Shown here: positions 1-5,649 of the stretch, in pieces
How positions within the stretch are numbered: the stretch's first letter is position 1
Layout: every line of letters starts with the position of its first letter
DNA from: Candidatus Atribacteria bacterium
Lineage (GTDB): Bacteria; Atribacterota; Atribacteria; Atribacterales; Atribacteraceae
Direction: 5' to 3'
DNA length: 5,649 nucleotides
Assembly (NCBI GenBank): GCA_026390275.1
Contig: JAPLGF010000309.1
Location: forward strand, 1 to 5,649
The notes under the pieces: generated by a model
Told to the model about the DNA's origin: nothing
The model's database searches: none
The model's input: only the letters and a program-made list of their open reading frames with translations
Position numbers and translations under genes: made by a program

Positions 1-2
1 GG

Positions 3-572
3 GGAGTGGTGAAAAAGAGTGACCTTTTGGAATTTGTCTCCATCACCCGGCGGGGGATTCGGGGAATCGTTCTGGATGAAGATGATGAGCTCTCTTCGGT
101 CTTCGTCACCAACGGGAACGATGAAATCCTGATTGCCACCGCGAAGGGCTTCGCCATTTGTTTCAACGAAAAAGAAGTTCGCTCCACGGGGCGTTCCAGC
201 CGGGGCGTTAAAAGCATGTCACTCCGCGCCAACGACCGGGTGGTGGGCGCCTGCATCCTTGACCGATCCCAGCAGCTGCTGGTGGTCTCGGCGCAGGGGA
301 TGGGGAAGCGGGTGATCATGAAAAAATTTCCCTCCCATCATCGGGGGGGGAAGGGGATCATTCTCATGCGGGTTAGTGAACGGACCGGTGATGTGATCGG
401 GGTGCTGCCGGTGAGCGGAGAAGAGGAAATCCTTATTTCCTCCCAGAACGGGACGCTCATCCGTATTAATGCCAGCGAGGTCTCCGTTCAGGGCCGCTCT
501 ACCCGGGGGATCACTCTCATTCGGCTGAACGAAGGGGACCTTATTTCTTGCTTTGCTCTGGTGGACGGATGA
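3..572 (+). CDS. gyrA: DNA gyrase subunit A, C-terminal part (5' end outside the window)
   Basis: This is the 3' end of the gene for the A subunit of DNA gyrase, the cytoplasmic type II topoisomerase that introduces negative supercoils. Only the DNA-wrapping C-terminal beta-propeller is present; the catalytic tyrosine domain lies upstream. The frame is open from the window edge (Gly-Val-Val-Lys-Lys, the usual GVVKK blade start), so the GTG at 6 is not a real start. Repeated blade signatures are visible: GRSSRGV at 189-209, GKR followed by HHRGGKG at 336-356 (a degenerate GyrA-box-like turn), and GRSTRGI at 492-512. The protein ends right after the last blade with ...CFALVDG, without an acidic tail. 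The stop TGA (570-572) overlaps the cobD start as ATGA. The GRxxxGV repeats favour GyrA; the paralogue ParC is a less likely alternative. An 8-G run at 343-350 lies within the box codons but the frame is intact. Confidence 0.93.
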   Translation, partial: GVVKKSDLLEFVSITRRGIRGIVLDEDDELSSVFVTNGNDEILIATAKGFAICFNEKEVRSTGRSSRGVKSMSLRANDRVVGACILDRSQQLLVVSAQGMGKRVIMKKFPSHHRGGKGIILMRVSERTGDVIGVLPVSGEEEILISSQNGTLIRINASEVSVQGRSTRGITLIRLNEGDLISCFALVDG

Positions 573-1633
573 CAGTACCTGTTCACGGCGGTCGTATCAT
601 AGAAATGGAGCAGGACGGCAAAAAACTTCTGGACCTCAGCGCCAGCATCAACCCCTGGGGTCCGCCTCCGGTGCTCCACCAGAATTGGGAGACGTTGTTC
701 CGCTATGTTTCGGTCTATCCCCCCCTAGATTGGTCCTATTATCAGCGGGATCTTTCCCGTCTTTCCGGGTTTCCACCGGAAAATATCCTCCCCTGTCATG
801 GTGCCACCCAGGGAATCTATCTCCTCGCTCGATACCTGCCGGGCCAGGAGGTTGTTATACTGGAACCTTGCTTTACCGAGTATGCCCGGGCTTTTCATGA
901 AGCCGGGAAAACCATTGGGCATTTTCTCTGCTTAGAACCGGTCGACTGGAACGCCCTGTTCGACTTTTTGAAGAAGAACAAACCGGATATTCTGGTGCTG
1001 GGGAATCCGGGAAACCCGCTGGGGATGTCCTATCCGGAGCCGGTCATAAAGGCGCTTGAGGAATGGTGTCATTCCGAAAACATCGTGCTGATCATCGATG
1101 AAGCGTTCCAGGAATTCATCCAGGACCAGACTTCCGTCGCTCGAGAAACAATAAAGAGGGAGGGAGTTTTTGTGGTCCGTTCTCTCACCAAATACTATGC
1201 TCTGGCCGGGTTGCGGGGCGGATTTCTCCTGGGAACAGAGACCGCCATCGACCGCTTTTTGGCTTTTCTTGAACCCTGGAGCATAAATGCCATTTTAGCA
1301 GCGGCACTCCATCTCCTGGCCCAATCCGACCTCTCATTGTTCCATGCCGAGACGAGAAAGAATTTGCTTGGTGAAAAAAAAGTCATCGAAGAGGCGTTTT
1401 GCGCAGTTCCGGGTTCGTTTCTCCTCTTTCCATCTCTGGTGAACTATTATACCATCCACCTGATAGGGAATCCCGAGCCGTGGTATGCTCATTTGGAGAA
1501 CCAGGGAATCGTGGTCCGGTCACTGGCCGATTTCTGGGGTCTCACCCGGCAATTTTTTCGTTTTGCCGTGCGAAATCACGAGGAAAACGCCCGGTTCATC
1601 GAAGTCGTGAGGAGGTATGTTGAAAACACTTGA
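569..1633 (+). CDS. cobD: L-threonine-O-3-phosphate decarboxylase (CobD, PLP aminotransferase fold)
   Basis: Predicted to convert L-threonine phosphate to (R)-1-amino-2-propanol phosphate, the linker of the cobalamin nucleotide loop. It is a cytoplasmic PLP enzyme of fold type I, related to HisC. Seen in 354 residues: the N-terminal HGG (6-8) and LSASINPWGPP (23-33), NPGNPLG with Asn149, DEAF with Asp177 (pairs with the PLP ring nitrogen), SLTK with Lys208 (Schiff base), GLR with Arg216, EPWSIN (235-240), and FFRFAVRNHEEN with Arg331. The HGG start, the PWSxN block and the neighbours favour CobD over HisC. The usual GNGAT motif reads CHGAT here (His77 replaces Asn). ATG 569 was chosen because it forms an ATGA overlap with the gyrA stop and places HGG at the family position; the weak upstream GGTGGACGG suggests translational coupling. 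The frame is open upstream to a TTG at 548, which is less likely. The length is normal for the family, with no C-terminal extension. Confidence 0.9.
   Translation: MTVPVHGGRIIEMEQDGKKLLDLSASINPWGPPPVLHQNWETLFRYVSVYPPLDWSYYQRDLSRLSGFPPENILPCHGATQGIYLLARYLPGQEVVILEPCFTEYARAFHEAGKTIGHFLCLEPVDWNALFDFLKKNKPDILVLGNPGNPLGMSYPEPVIKALEEWCHSENIVLIIDEAFQEFIQDQTSVARETIKREGVFVVRSLTKYYALAGLRGGFLLGTETAIDRFLAFLEPWSINAILAAALHLLAQSDLSLFHAETRKNLLGEKKVIEEAFCAVPGSFLLFPSLVNYYTIHLIGNPEPWYAHLENQGIVVRSLADFWGLTRQFFRFAVRNHEENARFIEVVRRYVENT
1611..1615 (+). promoter_or_regulatory. Shine-Dalgarno of cobU, oddly close to the ATG
   Basis: GGAGG (within GAGGAGGT) lies inside the last codons of cobD and only one base before the ATG at 1617. 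The next codon, TTG at 1620, sits four bases downstream of the motif, which is closer to a workable spacing. The site is strong, but which start it serves is uncertain. Confidence 0.6.
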
Positions 1634-2168
1634 TCGCACTGTTTTTCTCCTGGGGGGAGCCCGGAGTGGGAAGAGCCGGTTGGCTCAGAAGATGGGTATG
1701 GACAGTGGCTTGCCTTTTATTTACCTGGCAACCGGAGTGGTGACCGATCGGGAAATGGAGGAGCGAGTTCGACACCACCAACTCCATCGGCCCGCTTCCT
1801 GGAAAACGCTGGAGGTTCCCTATGGATTTCAGGACATCCAGGAGAGTTTTTCCGGAAAAGGAGTACTCCTGGATTGCGTGACATTTTTAACCAGTAACAT
1901 TTTTTTGCGGGAGAACGACGAAGAAAAAGCGTTTACCCTGGTTCGGCAGGAATTTGATTGGCTCTTTCAGAAGCGGGAAAGAGAGCGTTTTTTTTGGATC
2001 ATGGTGAGTAACGAGATCGGAATGGGTGTGGTTCCTGAATACCCTCTGGGACGTACTTTCCGGGACCTGCAGGGGAGAGTCAACCAGTGGTTAGCTTCCC
2101 AGGTGGACGAGGTGTATTTCGTGATCGCCGGTCTCTCGCTTCCCCTGAAGCCCGGTACCTCATGGTGA
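1617..2168 (+). CDS. cobU: Bifunctional adenosylcobinamide kinase / adenosylcobinamide-phosphate guanylyltransferase
   Basis: Predicted to phosphorylate adenosylcobinamide and then transfer GMP from GTP to give adenosylcobinamide-GDP, the substrate of CobS; cytoplasmic. Seen in 183 residues: a P-loop GGARSGKS (13-20), YLATG (36-40) followed by DREMEERV (44-51), then HHQLHRPASW, where His54 aligns with the histidine that carries GMP in the family. Further on are DCVTFLTSN, VSNEIGMGVVPEYPLGRTFRD (NExGxGxVPe signature), GRVNQWLA, and the end AGLSLPLK. All family blocks are present and the length is normal. The start overlaps cobD by 17 bases. ATG 1617 is given, but the Shine-Dalgarno placement makes TTG 1620 a credible alternative, one residue shorter. 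The 3' end overlaps cobS as ATGGTGA. Confidence 0.94.
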   Translation: MLKTLDRTVFLLGGARSGKSRLAQKMGMDSGLPFIYLATGVVTDREMEERVRHHQLHRPASWKTLEVPYGFQDIQESFSGKGVLLDCVTFLTSNIFLRENDEEKAFTLVRQEFDWLFQKRERERFFWIMVSNEIGMGVVPEYPLGRTFRDLQGRVNQWLASQVDEVYFVIAGLSLPLKPGTSW

Positions 2169-2944
2169 ACCATGAAGGGTTGAAAGATGGTGAGTTGGGG
2201 AGTTTCTGGCGGAACTTGCCCCGGCTGTTCTGGGTGGCGCTGAGTTTTCTCACCCCGTTTCTCACCCCCCGGCATGAATACCGCAGTGGGGACATCGCCC
2301 GGTCATCCCTTTTCTTTCCATTCATTGGCCTGTTCATCGGGGTTTTGAATTATGGGGTTTTTACCGGGTTGTCCCGTTTTACGGCGAATACTCACCTTCC
2401 CGCCTTAGTTACGGTCGTGGTATGGCTGGTGCTCACCCGGGGACTGCACCTGGACGGATGGGCCGATATTTGCGATGGCCTTTTTGCCACCCGGGACCGG
2501 GACAAACGGAGAAAAATTCTGAAAGATTCCCATCTGGGAACTTTTGGAGCGGCGGGACTCTTTTTTCTTTTAATCTGGAAGATGATGACCATAGATGGGC
2601 TGTCTTCTCCCTGGTTGCTCATCCTGTCTCCAGTGGTGGGGCGTACGGTAGCGGTGATGATAGGGGCGTTTTTTCGCCCTTTTGCCCGGGAAGAAAAGGG
2701 TTTGGGGGAGGAATTTTTAGGAAAAGTTCCCCCCTGGATCTTCGGGTTCTGGATGATCGTCATGATCGGGTTTTTCGCCTGGCAGGGAAAACTCTTTCTT
2801 TTCTTCGCTACGATGGTGGTCTTTATTCTCTCCTATCTATTCGGTAAAATGATGGAACGAAGTTTTGGGGGATTGAATGGAGATGCCATTGGAGCAAGTA
2901 TTGAATTAGCGGAAAGCCTGTTTTTAGGAATAGGGAGGTTGTGA
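2162..2944 (+). CDS. cobS: Adenosylcobinamide-GDP ribazoletransferase (cobalamin-5'-phosphate synthase)
   Basis: Integral membrane enzyme that joins adenosylcobinamide-GDP to alpha-ribazole (phosphate), completing the nucleotide loop. Seen in 260 residues: FLTPFLTP near the N-terminus (the usual fLTrlPvp position), a hydrophobic segment at about 50-70, LHLDGWADICDG with the acidic triad Asp98, Asp102 and Asp105 (metal-binding DGxADxxDG motif), KDSHLGTFGAAG (121-132), and GGLNGDAIGA near the C-terminus with Asp241. About six hydrophobic helices are visible (roughly 50-70, 78-93, 127-142, 150-170, 191-207, 209-228). The start ATG 2162 overlaps the cobU stop (ATGGTGA) and has no good Shine-Dalgarno sequence, which suggests coupling. 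It gives a slightly long N-terminus; GTG 2165, TTG 2180 or TTG 2195 remain possible. The family assignment is firm. Confidence 0.95.
   Translation: MVNHEGLKDGELGSFWRNLPRLFWVALSFLTPFLTPRHEYRSGDIARSSLFFPFIGLFIGVLNYGVFTGLSRFTANTHLPALVTVVVWLVLTRGLHLDGWADICDGLFATRDRDKRRKILKDSHLGTFGAAGLFFLLIWKMMTIDGLSSPWLLILSPVVGRTVAVMIGAFFRPFAREEKGLGEEFLGKVPPWIFGFWMIVMIGFFAWQGKLFLFFATMVVFILSYLFGKMMERSFGGLNGDAIGASIELAESLFLGIGRL
2933..2938 (+). promoter_or_regulatory. Ribosome binding site of the pduX-like gene
   Basis: GGGAGG lies seven bases before ATG 2946, inside the final cobS codons. It is one of the two best-placed Shine-Dalgarno sites in the window and supports ATG 2946 as the start. Confidence 0.75.
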
Positions 2945-2945
2945 A

Positions 2946-3722
2946 ATGAAGCGCGCAATCTGTCCGGGCAGCATGGGTGAGCTGGTGCAGGGACTGCTTG
3001 ATGATCGGGAGGTCCTCATCTCACTCACCGTTGACCGGTATGCCGAAATGGCGGTGGAATATAGCGATAAAGTGGAACCGGTTGAGAAAAAAGAAGCACA
3101 AAGGCTTTGGAAGAGCAAAAGAGCCCTCGACATTGCCCTGGAGGAATGGGGTCTCGGACACCTGCAGGACCAGATTGTTTTTCGAAGGACCCGTTTTATC
3201 CCGGAAGGGAAGGGTTTTGCCTCCAGTACCGCCGATATCACAGCCCTTCTGGGTGCCCTGTCCCGGTTGGTGGACAGGGAAATACGGGAGGAAGATGTCG
3301 CCCGGATCGCCCTGCAGGTGGAGCCCTCGGATAGTATCGTTTTTTCCGATATGTGTATCTTTGATCATTTAGAGGGCCGAGTTTTGGTTCGATTGCCAGT
3401 TCCGCATGGTCTGGGCGTCATTGTGGTAGAGCTCCCCGGGACCATGGAAACACTGGGGGTGGATCGCGGGGCGATGCGGACACGCTGGCGGAAGCAGAAA
3501 AAATACATGGATCAGGCCTTTGATGATGCCCAGAGAGGGCTGGAAGAAGGAGATCTCAGTCTTTTGGGGAAGGCAGCTACTTTGAGCAGCTGGATCGCCC
3601 AATCCATCTTTCCCGAAGATCTCTTTGATACTCTGGTTGAAATCGCACAGGCGACCGGAGGTTTGGGAGTGAACCGTGCCCATAGAGTCGTATCAGGGGG
3701 AGCGAGGCTGGTGAATCTATGA
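2946..3722 (+). CDS. pduX: L-threonine kinase, PduX-like GHMP kinase with a shortened C-terminal region
   Basis: Predicted to make L-threonine phosphate from L-threonine and ATP, supplying CobD; GHMP kinase superfamily, cytoplasmic. Seen in 258 residues: CPGSMGELVQG (6-16), the glycine-rich ATP loop PEGKGFASSTAD (86-97), and EPSDSIVF (126-133), all typical of PduX. The C-terminal part reads GGLGVNRAH (238-246) and then runs straight into RVVSGGARLVNL to the stop. From memory, PduX relatives carry a conserved AHSGTV-like stretch there plus several tens of residues before a final GG-containing strand, and are near 300 residues long. The gene therefore looks internally deleted in frame by about 40 residues at nucleotides 3681-3689, which would remove GHMP motif 3. 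Activity is therefore uncertain; it could be a decaying gene, an assembly error, or a divergent kinase. It starts one base after cobS with a good ribosome site, and its stop overlaps cobC as ATGA. Confidence 0.85.
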   Translation: MKRAICPGSMGELVQGLLDDREVLISLTVDRYAEMAVEYSDKVEPVEKKEAQRLWKSKRALDIALEEWGLGHLQDQIVFRRTRFIPEGKGFASSTADITALLGALSRLVDREIREEDVARIALQVEPSDSIVFSDMCIFDHLEGRVLVRLPVPHGLGVIVVELPGTMETLGVDRGAMRTRWRKQKKYMDQAFDDAQRGLEEGDLSLLGKAATLSSWIAQSIFPEDLFDTLVEIAQATGGLGVNRAHRVVSGGARLVNL

Positions 3723-4315
3723 AAGATATTTTTGTTATGCGACACGGAGACACCCACGCAACAGAAAATGGATATTTTGCCGGTTGGAGTGATATTCCGT
3801 TATCAGAAAAAGGGAAAAGACGAATCCAGACGGCAAAACAGACCCTGAACGGAATCGAATTTGGGAAAGTGTATGTCAGCCCCCTCTCCCGGACACTGGA
3901 AACAGCCCGGATGGTGATAGGTGAAGATCATCATCTGTATTTACACGAAGCTATCAAAGAGCGCTTTTTTGGAAATTGGGAGGGAAAGAGCTGGGACGGA
4001 TTGGAAAAGGAATTTCCCGATGAGATGAGGGAGTGGAAGAGGGATCCGCTCGCGTTTGTGCCTCCCCAGGGTGAGAGTTTTTCCGATGTCCTGCGTCGGG
4101 TACAGATTTTCTGGGATCACCTCACTGCCCTGGACGATGAGGCTTATCTGGTTGTGACCCATGCCGGAATCATTCGCTGCCTGCTGGTGGCGCTGACCGG
4201 GATGAAATTTGAAAATGGGTTCCATTTCCTTTTAGAGCCGGGGGTGATCATGCATGTAAAGCAGGATCCGGCATTCACCCAAATTGTCTCCATCGTCAAC
4301 CATGAGGACCTATGA
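3719..4315 (+). CDS. cobC: Alpha-ribazole phosphatase (histidine phosphatase superfamily, CobC type)
   Basis: Predicted to remove the 5' phosphate from alpha-ribazole phosphate or adenosylcobalamin phosphate in the late B12 pathway; cytoplasmic. Seen in 198 residues: the N-terminal RHGDT with catalytic His9 (phosphohistidine) and Arg8, SPLSRTLETA with Arg58, ERFFGNWEG with Glu81 as the likely acid/base, PQGESF (116-121), and VVTHAGIIR with His148. The length is normal for the branch. Histidine phosphatases have many substrates, so the specific role rests on the position between pduX and cbiB. ATG 3719 overlaps the upstream stop (ATGA), and this frame is closed by a TAG at 3683-3685, so the start cannot move far upstream. 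A weak GAGG lies at 3704-3707. The stop overlaps the cbiB ATG, again as ATGA. Confidence 0.88.
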   Translation: MKDIFVMRHGDTHATENGYFAGWSDIPLSEKGKRRIQTAKQTLNGIEFGKVYVSPLSRTLETARMVIGEDHHLYLHEAIKERFFGNWEGKSWDGLEKEFPDEMREWKRDPLAFVPPQGESFSDVLRRVQIFWDHLTALDDEAYLVVTHAGIIRCLLVALTGMKFENGFHFLLEPGVIMHVKQDPAFTQIVSIVNHEDL

Positions 4316-5178
4316 TTTATAACGCCCTTCGGATGATCTGCGGTTTCACCCTCGATACCCTTTTTGGTGACCCAGGAGGGAACTGGCATCCGGTCGTCCT
4401 GATCGGGAAGCTGATTTCCTTTTTGGAAAGAGGGTTCTTTCCCAAAACCAGGCACTTTCGACGGGAGTTTGTCCTCGGCTTTCTTATGGTTGGCTTGATG
4501 GTAGGGGGAGTGGGAGGAGGGTATTTTATTCTCAGCCGGTTTCTCCGAGTTCAGAAATGGGGAGACCTGGAATCGGCACGGAAAAAAATGAAACACTTGG
4601 TTGGGCGGGATACTGATCATTTTGCGGAATGGGAAGTGGTGCGGGCCTGCATTGAATCGCTGGCAGAAAGCTTCAATGATGGGATCATTGCTCCCTTTTT
4701 CTATATGACCTTTTTCGGTGCCCTGGGGGGCCTGGTCTATAAGGTGGTCAACACCCTGGATTCCATGCTGGGATACAAAGACTTTCGCTACTATTTCTTC
4801 GGTTTTGCTTCCGCCCGCCTTGATGATGTGATGAACTTCGTTCCTGCCCGGTTGAGCATCGTCTTCATCGGCATTGCGGCACTGATCCTGGGGCGTTTTT
4901 GGAAGGGAGCCTTTCATTGTGCCTGGAGAGATGCCCGCAAGCATCCCAGTCCTAATGCCGGCTGGCCGGAGAGTGCGGTGGCCGGAGCATTGGGAGTGCG
5001 GTTGGGTGGAACGAATTACTATGCGGGAAAGAGGGAAGAATACCCTTTTTTGGGAGACCCCCTTCTGGACCTCACTCCCGCGCGGGTTGATGAAGCACTC
5101 TCGCTCATTCGATTGGCCACCTGGTTGGGGGTGGGAGTTTTTGTGCTTCTATCGGTTGGTATTAGTATTTTATTTTGA
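4312..5178 (+). CDS. cbiB: Adenosylcobinamide-phosphate synthase (CbiB), apparently missing one internal membrane segment
   Basis: Membrane enzyme that condenses adenosylcobyric acid with aminopropanol phosphate to give adenosylcobinamide phosphate; called CobD in the aerobic-pathway naming. Seen in 288 residues: LDTLFGDP (14-21) and HPV (26-28), GDLESAR (84-90), VGRDT (97-101), ESLAESFNDGIIAP (115-128, usually ENxxDG, so Ser120 replaces Asn), YKVVNTLDSMLGYK (143-156), ARLDDVMNFVPAR (168-180), and SPNAGWPE (213-220) followed by AGALGVRLGG. Relatives are about 310-320 residues and have a hydrophobic segment with a conserved LAxrSL-like stretch between the second helix and GDLExAR. Here FILSRFL (72-78) runs directly into RVQKWGDLESAR, so about 30 residues seem lost in frame. 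Hydrophobic helices lie at about 53-76, 124-141, 182-197 and 267-288. ATG 4312 overlaps the cobC stop; GAGG at 4304-4307 supports it. Confidence 0.92.
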   Translation: MIYNALRMICGFTLDTLFGDPGGNWHPVVLIGKLISFLERGFFPKTRHFRREFVLGFLMVGLMVGGVGGGYFILSRFLRVQKWGDLESARKKMKHLVGRDTDHFAEWEVVRACIESLAESFNDGIIAPFFYMTFFGALGGLVYKVVNTLDSMLGYKDFRYYFFGFASARLDDVMNFVPARLSIVFIGIAALILGRFWKGAFHCAWRDARKHPSPNAGWPESAVAGALGVRLGGTNYYAGKREEYPFLGDPLLDLTPARVDEALSLIRLATWLGVGVFVLLSVGISILF

Positions 5179-5240
5179 GGGTGCCTTTTTCCAACTCCCC
5201 AACTCAACATCGTTTTCAGTGTAGAAAGGGCTAAGATCTC

Positions 5241-5246
5241 AGGAGG
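5241..5246 (+). promoter_or_regulatory. Ribosome binding site of the downstream membrane protein gene
   Basis: AGGAGG lies four bases before ATG 5251 and fixes that start. It is in the only real intergenic gap of the window (5179-5250), which otherwise shows no convincing promoter and only a weak, bulged hairpin. Confidence 0.8.
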
Positions 5247-5250
5247 ATTT

Positions 5251-5649
5251 ATGTACGGGAAGGAACGCTATGAACCAGGACGCATGCGGAAGCAGATCGT
5301 CCTTTCTGTTTTTATCAGTTTAGCTACCTGTGTCTTTATTTTTTCTATTATATCTTTTCGTGGAATCAGCATTGACCTATCGGCTTTTCACCCGGTATGG
5401 TTGCTGGTTGGTTCTGTCTTGATGACCCTTGCCTGGATGGTGGACGCCACCCGGGTTTTTTTAACTGCCCGTGCCTGGAATAAGGAAATCCGGTATCGGG
5501 ATGCCTTAAAAACAGTTCTTTCCGGGTATTTTATGTCGGCCATTACCCCCTCGGTGACCGGTGGATCGCCTGCTCAGATGTATGTCCTCATCCGTTCCGG
5601 CCTTTCCTGGGGAGAAGCGGGAAGCCTGGTGGCGGTGTGCGGGATCCTC
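5251..5649 (+). CDS. Polytopic membrane protein of the YbhN / LPG-synthase transmembrane family, N-terminal part (3' end outside the window)
   Basis: The first 133 residues of a gene that runs off the window. A short basic N-terminus (GKERYEPGRMRKQ) is followed by hydrophobic segments at about residues 16-36 and 47-65, and then SAITPSVTGGSPAQMYVL and RSGLSWGEA, the characteristic iTP..GG..a...L.r.G.s..eA block of the UPF0104 / YbhN / AglD-type family. These integral membrane proteins resemble the transmembrane half of lysylphosphatidylglycerol synthase and are thought to handle lipids or lipid-linked intermediates; the substrate cannot be told from this fragment. The 72-base gap and its own Shine-Dalgarno sequence set it apart from the B12 genes, so it may be a separate transcription unit, though read-through is possible. 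There is no visible functional link to cobalamin synthesis. Confidence 0.8.
   Translation, partial: MYGKERYEPGRMRKQIVLSVFISLATCVFIFSIISFRGISIDLSAFHPVWLLVGSVLMTLAWMVDATRVFLTARAWNKEIRYRDALKTVLSGYFMSAITPSVTGGSPAQMYVLIRSGLSWGEAGSLVAVCGIL

Noticed and set aside
343..350. Run of eight G residues in gyrA as a possible frameshift site
   Set aside because: The reading frame is intact and encodes the expected RGGKG residues across the run, so there is no sign of an error or programmed shift.
2392..2763. Minus-strand open frame of 123 codons opposite cobS
   Set aside because: Antisense to conserved cobS codons; low-complexity basic translation without family motifs or a ribosome site.
3683..3722. Frameshift as an explanation of the odd pduX C-terminus
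   Set aside because: Other frames after the Ala-His codons give no family-like SGTV continuation, one has an immediate TAG at 3683, and the in-frame end RVVSGGARL looks native. An internal deletion fits better.
4144..4944. Long open frame on the minus strand (266 codons) across cobC and cbiB
   Set aside because: It lies wholly antisense to two well-supported genes, its translation is rich in Pro, Lys, His and Gln with no recognisable domain, and it crosses the cobC/cbiB junction. It is a compositional shadow.
5175..5207. Possible terminator after cbiB: TTGAGGG pairing with CCC-AA-CTCAA
   Set aside because: The stem is only about five plus two pairs with an AA bulge, it starts within the cbiB stop region, and no clear T-run follows it. 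Too weak to call.
5179..5250. Promoter for the downstream membrane protein gene
   Set aside because: No convincing -35/-10 pair is visible in the 72-base gap; only the Shine-Dalgarno site is clear.

Overview
This is a compact bacterial chromosomal segment, coding on the + strand almost throughout. It holds the 3' end of a DNA gyrase subunit A gene, then six tightly packed genes for the last part of cobalamin (vitamin B12) biosynthesis, then the 5' end of a polytopic membrane protein gene. Nothing in the window identifies the species. The base composition looks mixed to moderately GC-rich. The complete aminopropanol and nucleotide-loop gene set, including a PduX-type threonine kinase, fits an anaerobic bacterium that makes or salvages cobamides, but this is inference.

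Layout. 3-572 is the C-terminal beta-propeller part of gyrA (5' end outside the window). 569-1633 is cobD (threonine-phosphate decarboxylase). 1617-2168 is cobU (cobinamide kinase / guanylyltransferase). 2162-2944 is cobS (cobalamin synthase). 2946-3722 is a pduX-like L-threonine kinase. 3719-4315 is cobC (alpha-ribazole phosphatase). 4312-5178 is cbiB (cobinamide-phosphate synthase). A 72-base gap follows with a good Shine-Dalgarno sequence, and then 5251-5649+ is the start of a YbhN/LPG-synthase-TM-type membrane protein. Every junction from gyrA to cbiB is an overlap (4, 17, 7, 4 and 4 bases) or a 1-base gap, so the genes almost certainly form one translationally coupled transcript whose promoter lies upstream of the window.

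How the genes work together. PduX phosphorylates L-threonine, and CobD decarboxylates the product to (R)-1-amino-2-propanol phosphate. CbiB attaches that to adenosylcobyric acid to give adenosylcobinamide phosphate, and CobU activates this to adenosylcobinamide-GDP. CobS joins it to alpha-ribazole (phosphate), and CobC removes the phosphate. The lower-ligand activating enzyme CobT and all corrin-ring genes are absent from the window.

What deserves a second look. Two of the six enzymes appear to have lost an internal block in frame. The pduX-like gene lacks the conserved segment after its C-terminal Ala-His, about 40 residues. cbiB lacks about 30 residues, including a membrane helix, just before its GDLExAR / VGRDT region. 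The flanks on both sides of each gap are conserved and in frame. The linkage of gyrA to a B12 operon by an ATGA overlap is also unusual. I found no RNA genes, CRISPR arrays, mobile elements or riboswitches. Family lengths and consensus motifs are from memory, not from a search.
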